Positions 5,326 to 10,083 of a stretch of 10,083 nt of DNA are shown here, one piece after another; the first letter of the stretch is position 1; each line of letters opens with the position of its first letter. The notes below the pieces were generated by a model that was not told the origin of the DNA, made no database searches, and worked only from the letters and a program-made list of their open reading frames with translations. The position numbers and the translations under genes are program-made. The stretch comes from Alphaproteobacteria bacterium (lineage in GTDB: Bacteria > Pseudomonadota > Alphaproteobacteria > Micavibrionales > SZUA-601), in NCBI GenBank assembly GCA_028290805.1, contig JAQGJA010000150.1, forward strand, positions 1-10,083, read 5' to 3'.

Positions 5326-7962
5326 CTAGAATAAGTCTTTCCAGTTTAAGGTCTCGCCTTCTTCGACAGCCTTTTCGATCTCTTTTTCCGGCTTGGCTGG
5401 AGACGTTGCCGCGCCGGCGCTAGGGGGCTGCGGGAAAGATACGCCCCCGCCAAGGCCGCCTATCCCGCCGAATCCGGTGCCGAATCCGCCTACGCCGAAA
5501 CCGCCTGACGGAATCGTCATAGGTTTTGCCGGAGCATTACCACCTGTTGCGGGCTTGTCGTCCAACAGGTCTTTCCAGCTGGTACTGTCGCTGACCGATG
5601 GGGCGCCGACGGGCGGTGCGACCGGTTCCAGCGCTTTGGCAACGGGTTTTTCAACAGGTTCCGTTTCCGGTGCCTCATCAAGAAGCGAGGCCCAGTTCAT
5701 CGTATCCTGGGTAATGGCCGCCGGTACGCCTTCTTCTTTCTGTGCGGGAGCGACCGCAGCGGCGTGCACCGGTTCCCGCACCGGAGCATCAGCAATAGGT
5801 TTTGTTTCCAGCGGCGGAATAACTTTGTCCTGCTGGCTGTTGAAAGGCAGCGAAACCGGTGGTGCCGCAGCGGCAGGATTTGCCGTGGTTTCAGCCAAAG
5901 CCGGCGCTTTTGCCGAGCCCGATGATGTGTCGCCCTTGACGCCTTTCGGATCAAGCAAGCCGGTTTCAAAGCTTGTCTGGGTCAGTGCGTAACAGGCGGC
6001 CTCATTGGCATTGCGCTTGGCCAGGCGTGCGGACTCGAAATGCTTGAGCAGCATGTCGATAACCGGTTCCTCGGTAAGTTTGCCGCCCGCTTTTTCCGCT
6101 GTCCATTTTTTGTCGCGAATCCGCTCGAGGATGGCGTCGACTTCTTTGCCGGCGCGTTTGCCGTCTGGATCGGGATGCGGCATGGCAATGAATTTATTGA
6201 CACGCAAAGATTTGATCTTGCCGACATTGGAATAGAACATCTTGACCTGGACGACGCGTTCGCCGAAAGCGACGACGGATTGCCCCTCCTTGAAACCTTT
6301 CAGCTGGTCATAGCTGGCCTTGGCGCGCGAAGTGACGTTAAAGCTGTCGCTGGCATCAAGGCGTTTCTGGCCGAACATGCCTTTGACTTCCTTGCGGGTC
6401 GATGATTCAATGACAGTGGTCTCCCCAACCGTTTTTTCAAAGAATTCTTTTGTCTGGGTCGGATCTTCCAGTTTCCCAAAAATTTTCAGGTTACAGTTGG
6501 CCGTAATCGAACGCGCTTCTTCTTTGATTCGCTTTTCCAGCGCGGGCAAATCCTGGCCTGCGAAAACCAGCGAGAACCCAAGCGAACGGGCTTGGGCGGC
6601 CATGACTGCCATCCCTTGCGTGGTGTAATACCCGACCTCGTCGAAAACCGCCATAAAAGGCGTACTCGACCGGGTAGGCTTGTTTTCAAGTGCCAGATCG
6701 GTATCCCCTTCGATCGTGGACCCCAGCGTGGCCCCCATCATCCCTTTCAGCATCGAGCCGACGATTTTACCCAGATTGGCCGTTTCATCAGCCGATTTTT
6801 CCAGTGCCGGAATAAGCACAACCAGGATACGGCGGTTCAGCACGACATCCATCATGTCGATATCCGCTGCAGGCGTTTCAAAAATATAGCCGTAATCTTC
6901 CGACAACGATTGCAGCTGGCGCGTGAACTGCATCGTCAGATAGCCGTGCTGCTGGCGGATAGTGGTGTAATCGGCAGGCGGACCGCCGCTGGCATTGGGT
7001 TTTTCGGTGCCGTCATCATTGAAATACGTATCCTGGAAACCCGGCAATTCATGCAGGTATCCTTTCAAACTTTTGCGCATGCGTTCGGGAATTTCAGCAC
7101 GGCGCGATAATTCAATGATTTTTTCCAGGCGCAGGGAATCGCGGATCGTTTGGATGTTCAGTACGCGTTCCTGGTATTTACGCTGCCAGGTCAAAAGCGG
7201 CATCAGCGCTGCAGCCAGGGCCACGGCGCGGTCTTTCCACATCGCGTTGTCCCCAGCCACATCCGGCATCAGGGAAACCAAAAGGTTGACGATATAAGAG
7301 GCCGAACCATGCGAGAACGGATTGACGGTGTTCGATGCAATCTTGTTATCCGAATTGCCGGTCATATAGTTCAGGATCAGCAGATCGTCATCGCGCCCAA
7401 AGCGGCGCGCCAGCCCCGAGATGGATCCCCACAGATCCGTATCCGCCTTGCCATCGATATAGATAAAACCGCTACCCCAGCCCAAAGCATTGGTGACCAT
7501 GGCTTTGAGGCCTTCGGTTTTTCCCGAACCCGTTGTCCCCAGATAGAGGATATGGGTCCGGGCGTCGTTATTGGTAAACCAGACTTCCTCGTTGGATTTT
7601 TCTTCATTCCCTATAAAAAGAATCCCATCCGCAGGGCGCACTTTGTTGGTGCCTGGCGCCTTGTTGTTTGGATCCATCTTATTGGCGCTTTTGGGCATCT
7701 TATAAGGCAATTCAAATTTGCGTCCCGCCAGGATAAGCCAAAGGAAATAGATGGAATTATAAAGAAAAATGACGTCTGCCGTAAAACCGGTCGGGTCGAA
7801 ATAGACCAGCATGGCGGACATACCGAACACAGTAACAGTGGTTTCGGGATTGCGCAGCTTGTCACGGAATTTTTCCATAGAATTGCGCGGGTCCTTCAGA
7901 ACCGTATCGCGCTTCGTTTCGTATTTCCGGTAATCGAAAACGGTATTTTTTTTACTTGCCAT
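5326..7962 (-). CDS. dotL: Type IVB secretion coupling ATPase DotL/IcmO
   Basis: Inner-membrane coupling protein of a Dot/Icm-like type IVB system: a hexameric VirD4/TraD-family ATPase that receives substrates and feeds them to the channel. Two N-terminal membrane segments lie at about 42-58 and 62-79. The ATPase domain has Walker A GTTGSGKT (142-149) and Walker B FMAVFDE (435-441/442, with Asp441-Glu442), followed by the conserved AQARSLGFSLVFAGQD stretch (456-471). The core ends near residue 670. A 200-residue tail follows: Ala/Pro-rich (about 680-790), Gly-rich (819-841), and with three Trp motifs at 755-762, 794-802 and 871-878. Legionella DotL is shorter (about 780 aa), and its C-terminal region docks adaptors such as IcmS/IcmW. 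This makes an adaptor role for the tail plausible, but the motifs here are my own reading. It follows the unknown membrane protein gene by 14 bases. The Shine-Dalgarno is weak (AAGG 11 bases from ATG). Confidence 0.92.
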   Translation of the reverse strand: MASKKNTVFDYRKYETKRDTVLKDPRNSMEKFRDKLRNPETTVTVFGMSAMLVYFDPTGFTADVIFLYNSIYFLWLILAGRKFELPYKMPKSANKMDPNNKAPGTNKVRPADGILFIGNEEKSNEEVWFTNNDARTHILYLGTTGSGKTEGLKAMVTNALGWGSGFIYIDGKADTDLWGSISGLARRFGRDDDLLILNYMTGNSDNKIASNTVNPFSHGSASYIVNLLVSLMPDVAGDNAMWKDRAVALAAALMPLLTWQRKYQERVLNIQTIRDSLRLEKIIELSRRAEIPERMRKSLKGYLHELPGFQDTYFNDDGTEKPNASGGPPADYTTIRQQHGYLTMQFTRQLQSLSEDYGYIFETPAADIDMMDVVLNRRILVVLIPALEKSADETANLGKIVGSMLKGMMGATLGSTIEGDTDLALENKPTRSSTPFMAVFDEVGYYTTQGMAVMAAQARSLGFSLVFAGQDLPALEKRIKEEARSITANCNLKIFGKLEDPTQTKEFFEKTVGETTVIESSTRKEVKGMFGQKRLDASDSFNVTSRAKASYDQLKGFKEGQSVVAFGERVVQVKMFYSNVGKIKSLRVNKFIAMPHPDPDGKRAGKEVDAILERIRDKKWTAEKAGGKLTEEPVIDMLLKHFESARLAKRNANEAACYALTQTSFETGLLDPKGVKGDTSSGSAKAPALAETTANPAAAAPPVSLPFNSQQDKVIPPLETKPIADAPVREPVHAAAVAPAQKEEGVPAAITQDTMNWASLLDEAPETEPVEKPVAKALEPVAPPVGAPSVSDSTSWKDLLDDKPATGGNAPAKPMTIPSGGFGVGGFGTGFGGIGGLGGGVSFPQPPSAGAATSPAKPEKEIEKAVEEGETLNWKDLF

Positions 7963-7976
7963 TTTTATTTTGACCT

Positions 7977-8570
7977 TTACTTCCCGGCCGAAGGATCAGG
8001 TTCGCTAAAGCTGGGTGGAAGAATGCTGTCGGCATCGACCGCTTCGCCTTCCGGCAAGTCAAGAGGGGCCTGGGGTGCGGCGCCCGGCGATGGCGTCGTC
8101 ATATTTGGGCCAACAGAAGCAATAGGCGGCGTGCCGACATTCCGGGTGGAAACAAGCCTTAAAACCACAACTAAAATAAGAACCGCGACCAGGATTGCCG
8201 CGATTGTCTTAAGAACATTCAAAAGAAATGAGATAATTTTGCTTCTAGACCCTTGGATACGTCTATTTCCACCTTGTCTTTCCTGTTGTGAAAGCAATGC
8301 CTGCAGGATGGCGTACAGCGCATGATGCGCATCCGTCTTGGATCCGAATTGACCGATATTCTGTGTCTGACCGGAAAAATCACGCAGAGTCAGGTAATAA
8401 AACCCTTCTCGTTTTTCCGAGACTTCGAAATTGGCCTGCGCCAAGGATTCAAGGTCGTAACGTCCTACAAACGGTATTTCAGCCGTATCAAAATACAGAA
8501 TAAGGGCTCCATCGCGTATAAAAGCCTTTTTCTGGCCCTGCAGCATTGCATTTGAATCATCATGGGCCAT
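7977..8570 (-). CDS. Unknown single-pass membrane protein between dotM and dotL
   Basis: I do not recognise a family. The 197-residue product has a folded-looking N-terminal domain of about 100 residues rich in aromatic, strand-like patches (IRDGALILYFDTAEIPF, 18-34; GFYYLTLRDF, 56-65). A basic stretch (about 98-111) precedes a single strong membrane helix at about 113-138. The remaining 55 residues are Pro/Ser/Ala-rich and acidic. The positive-inside rule puts the N-terminal domain in the cytosol, next to the ATPase ends of DotL and DotM, and the tail in the periplasm. There is no signal peptide. AAGGA stands nine bases before the ATG and overlaps the dotM stop region. The gap from dotM is 12 bases and to dotL 14. 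In Legionella icmP and icmO are neighbours with nothing like this between them, so it may be an added coupling-complex subunit. Confidence 0.85.
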   Translation of the reverse strand: MAHDDSNAMLQGQKKAFIRDGALILYFDTAEIPFVGRYDLESLAQANFEVSEKREGFYYLTLRDFSGQTQNIGQFGSKTDAHHALYAILQALLSQQERQGGNRRIQGSRSKIISFLLNVLKTIAAILVAVLILVVVLRLVSTRNVGTPPIASVGPNMTTPSPGAAPQAPLDLPEGEAVDADSILPPSFSEPDPSAGK

Positions 8571-8582
8571 CGTTATTTATCC

Positions 8583-9707
8583 TTACTTTCGTGCATATTC
8601 TTTTGCCGGAAACTGGGTGATGTCGTTTGCCGTCAAATAAGAAATCAAGCCTTCAATGGCGGTATCGACCTGGGGATTTGGAATGGGTTTTCCGGCCGCT
8701 TTTTCCGAGCGGTAATGGGCCAGGGAACCGCTGCCTTCCGGATGGGTTGAAGAACGCCCCAGATTGTTCAAAGCATACCATAAATGCCGGTCGACAGCCC
8801 GCAGCCAGATGAACTGGGCCGGGGCAAGAACCCCCCCCTGCTCGCGCGCCATATAAAGGCAGCGCACCATCGCCGGGACGATAAAACTATGCAGTGCGGC
8901 GATTTTCTCCGTTACACGTCCAAATTTCGGATCGGCGATTTTTTGTTTGACCTGTTTGCGCAGGCGTCGGGTCAGCAGCAAGCCTTTGCCCGGTTCCCAG
9001 CACTGGGCGATTTCGCCTAGGAATTCGTCGCTTTCGGTCCGCATGCCATTGGCTTTCATCGAAAACGCGGCAAACAGCGCCTGGGCATATAGTGGCAGGT
9101 CGTTGACGGATTTCCAGCGCCCTCCTAATTGTTTGGCAAAGGCAATGCGTGCGGAGTCGCGGTCAATTACGCCATCAGTTACCGGAATACTGTTATGAGA
9201 CACCCATTCCTCGGGTGTCAGCGCCTCGGCAAAAGGCGGCAGCTTTTCGGGCACTGCATGGCCGGGAGCACGAAAATTTTCTTTTAAGGGGTTAAATTTA
9301 ACGATCGGTGCTGTGACTGGAAAGGCACTTGCCTGTTCCTTGGCCAGTCCCTCCAGATCGAATTTACGGGCATAGGGGTGTTTGGAACGAAAAAGCATGG
9401 ACCCCACCCCCATTAGCGCTAACATGATGGCAACAGGCACTTTTATCAGATCCGATGAAGCCTGGCTCATAACCAGGAGGTCGGTGGGACGAATGTCTGA
9501 AGCGCGCATTCTTGAAATTCTGGTGAGCAGACGGTCATATTTGTCGGTAAAAGGCGACCCCAAGCGAAACTCGAATACCCGTAACCAACGTATGGCACCG
9601 GAGATCTGTTCCGACATAGCCAGCCAGAATACAAAGCAAAGCAAAAATATCGTCGCCAGGATTAATGCGATAATTCTCTCTTCGCTGTCTTTGGATTTAT
9701 CTGCCAT
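8583..9707 (-). CDS. dotM: Type IVB secretion coupling-complex protein DotM/IcmP
   Basis: Inner-membrane partner of DotL in the type IVB coupling complex; in Legionella its cytosolic domain helps bind effector signals. The 374-residue length matches the family (about 375-380). Membrane segments lie at about 12-30 and 88-106. The cytosolic domain then carries the family's conserved C-terminal block: FIWLRAVDRHLWYALNN (299-315), GRSS (317-320) and SLAHYRSEK (328-336). A basic cluster at 247-255 (RRLRKQVKQ) could contribute to an acidic-signal binding surface. It is the first gene of the dotM-X-dotL run. The start ATG at 9707 has a modest AAGAAG upstream. A run of eight G bases (plus-strand C at 8831-8838) covers codons Gln290-Val293. 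The other core Dot/Icm genes are not in this window, so a complete system is inferred, not shown. Confidence 0.9.
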   Translation of the reverse strand: MADKSKDSEERIIALILATIFLLCFVFWLAMSEQISGAIRWLRVFEFRLGSPFTDKYDRLLTRISRMRASDIRPTDLLVMSQASSDLIKVPVAIMLALMGVGSMLFRSKHPYARKFDLEGLAKEQASAFPVTAPIVKFNPLKENFRAPGHAVPEKLPPFAEALTPEEWVSHNSIPVTDGVIDRDSARIAFAKQLGGRWKSVNDLPLYAQALFAAFSMKANGMRTESDEFLGEIAQCWEPGKGLLLTRRLRKQVKQKIADPKFGRVTEKIAALHSFIVPAMVRCLYMAREQGGVLAPAQFIWLRAVDRHLWYALNNLGRSSTHPEGSGSLAHYRSEKAAGKPIPNPQVDTAIEGLISYLTANDITQFPAKEYARK

Positions 9708-9727
9708 CTGCGCTTCTTTGGGTAGGA

Positions 9728-9733
9728 ATTATA
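9728..9733 (-). promoter_or_regulatory. Candidate -10 element for the dotM operon
   Basis: A perfect TATAAT on the minus strand ends 20 bases before the dotM ATG, which would give a very short leader. I find no good -35 at 16-18 bases. Either an activator is needed or the true promoter lies further upstream in the AT-rich stretch. Confidence 0.3.
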
Positions 9734-9774
9734 CGTCCTTTATGCAGGCTAATATTAAATGCCGTGTTAATCAA

Positions 9775-9802
9775 TTGCCTTCAACGTTAAATTTTATATA
9801 AT
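9775..9802 (+). promoter_or_regulatory. Candidate promoter for the EF-hand protein gene
   Basis: TTGCCT (9775-9780), 16 bases, then TATAAT (9797-9802) on the plus strand. Start of transcription near 9809 would give a leader of about 115 bases that contains the G5/C5 hairpin before the gene. The -35 matches four of six consensus bases. Confidence 0.35.
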
Positions 9803-9837
9803 CAAACGGATTTTCGGTTTTAAAGTTCGTTCTCCCT

Positions 9838-9864
9838 GAAAAAAAGGGGGGGAGCCCCCGTTTT
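9838..9864. terminator. Terminator-like hairpin in the divergent dotM / EF-hand gap
   Basis: GGGGG (9846-9850) pairs with CCCCC (9855-9859) around GGAG. Seven A bases precede it (9839-9845) and GTTTT follows (9860-9864). Read on the minus strand it is a textbook terminator with seven T. On the plus strand it is weaker. No minus-strand gene ends here, because the flanking genes diverge, so it more likely acts as an insulator or as an attenuator within one of the two leaders. Confidence 0.55.
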
Positions 9865-9923
9865 GCCCGTTATCCCATCATACGCCTTTTCTGAACATGA
9901 ACTAAACCAACGGAGATACCCCC

Positions 9924-10083
9924 ATGAAATCAAGCCATGCTTTCGCGCTTATCGCCCTTTTAAGCCTTTCCCCCGCCCTTAGCCCAAGCTTTGCCTTTGC
10001 CCAGGATGCAGGCAGCTCTTCCCAGGGTCCGGGCGGACGCGACGGGTTTTTCAGCGAGGCCGATGTGAATAAAGACGGTTTTT
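9924..10083 (+). CDS. Exported EF-hand protein, C-terminus cut by window edge
   Basis: The first 53 codons of a secreted protein. A Sec signal peptide (basic Lys2, hydrophobic core about 6-15) ends AFA, with cleavage expected after Ala26 before QDAG. A Gly/Ser-rich linker follows, then FSEADVNKDGF, the start of an EF-hand loop with Asp47, Asn49, Asp51 and Gly52 in the calcium-binding positions. The mature protein should be periplasmic or secreted and bind calcium, possibly with more EF-hands beyond the window, as in alphaproteobacterial EF-hand repeat proteins. GGAG at 9912-9915 stands eight bases before the ATG. It diverges from dotM; a link to secretion is not shown. Confidence 0.8.
   Translation, partial: MKSSHAFALIALLSLSPALSPSFAFAQDAGSSSQGPGGRDGFFSEADVNKDGF

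Noticed and set aside
5293..5328. AT-rich inverted repeat AGATT/AATCT after dotL as its terminator
   Set aside because: A five-base, AT-only stem with a two-base loop is too weak. I see no convincing terminator for dotL, so read-through into the 53-aa gene is possible.
5440..5510. Short repeated units that at first resemble a repeat array
   Set aside because: Units are irregular, short and in the coding frame of the Gly-rich DotL segment; no spacers or conserved repeat, so not CRISPR.
5393..5992. 199-codon plus-strand frame opposite the DotL tail
   Set aside because: A Gly/Ser/Ala-rich mirror of the Pro/Ala-rich DotL tail, which is expected from low-complexity GC-rich sequence.
7150..8325. 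Long open frame (391 codons) on the plus strand, antisense to dotL and the 197-aa gene
   Set aside because: It spans the junction of two well-supported minus-strand genes, has no recognisable domain and no Shine-Dalgarno I can see. It is best explained as a by-product of codon bias on the opposite strand.

Overview
The window looks like chromosomal DNA of an alphaproteobacterium. It has moderate GC with AT-rich gaps, a psd-pssA operon of the alphaproteobacterial kind, and a type IVB (Dot/Icm-like) coupling cluster. I cannot place it to genus from sequence alone. Nearly all genes are on the minus strand. The exceptions are the LOG-family gene at 4499-5071 and a partial secreted EF-hand protein at the right edge. 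I see no tRNA, rRNA, CRISPR array, insertion sequence or phage gene.

Left part (1-2495, minus): a two-gene signalling operon. The first gene encodes a soluble receiver domain fused to an RsbW-like ATPase domain. It overlaps by 11 bases the start of a membrane-bound HAMP/HisKA/HATPase sensor kinase, which runs off the left edge. Neither visible protein has a DNA-binding output. Just upstream of the first start codon lies a 38-base imperfect palindrome. In RNA it would fold the ribosome binding site of that gene into a strong stem.

Middle part (2604-5229): phospholipid synthesis genes psd and pssA overlap by ATGA and end at a clear terminator. Together they make phosphatidylserine from CDP-diacylglycerol and decarboxylate it to phosphatidylethanolamine. 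A LOG-family nucleoside-monophosphate phosphoribohydrolase is divergent from them. Its only good Shine-Dalgarno serves a 10-codon ORF that overlaps the LOG start. LOG then meets a convergent 53-codon gene whose stop shares the same TTAA. That small gene has a near-consensus sigma-70 promoter with a dyad between the hexamers, and a perfect AGGAGG.

Right part (5326-9707, minus): dotM/icmP, an unrecognised single-pass membrane protein gene, and dotL/icmO are closely spaced in one apparent operon. They would form the inner-membrane coupling subcomplex of a type IVB secretion system: DotL is the ATPase and DotM the substrate-binding partner. The middle gene is a candidate lineage-specific member. 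The long C-terminal tail of DotL carries three copies of a short Trp-x-x-Leu motif, the last at the extreme C-terminus. The right intergenic region (9708-9923) holds candidate promoters and a G5/C5 hairpin, followed by the start of an exported EF-hand protein.

The best candidates for something undescribed are the dotM-X-dotL arrangement with the repeated DotL tail motif, the 53-aa gene beside it, and the palindrome that could gate the receiver-ATPase gene.
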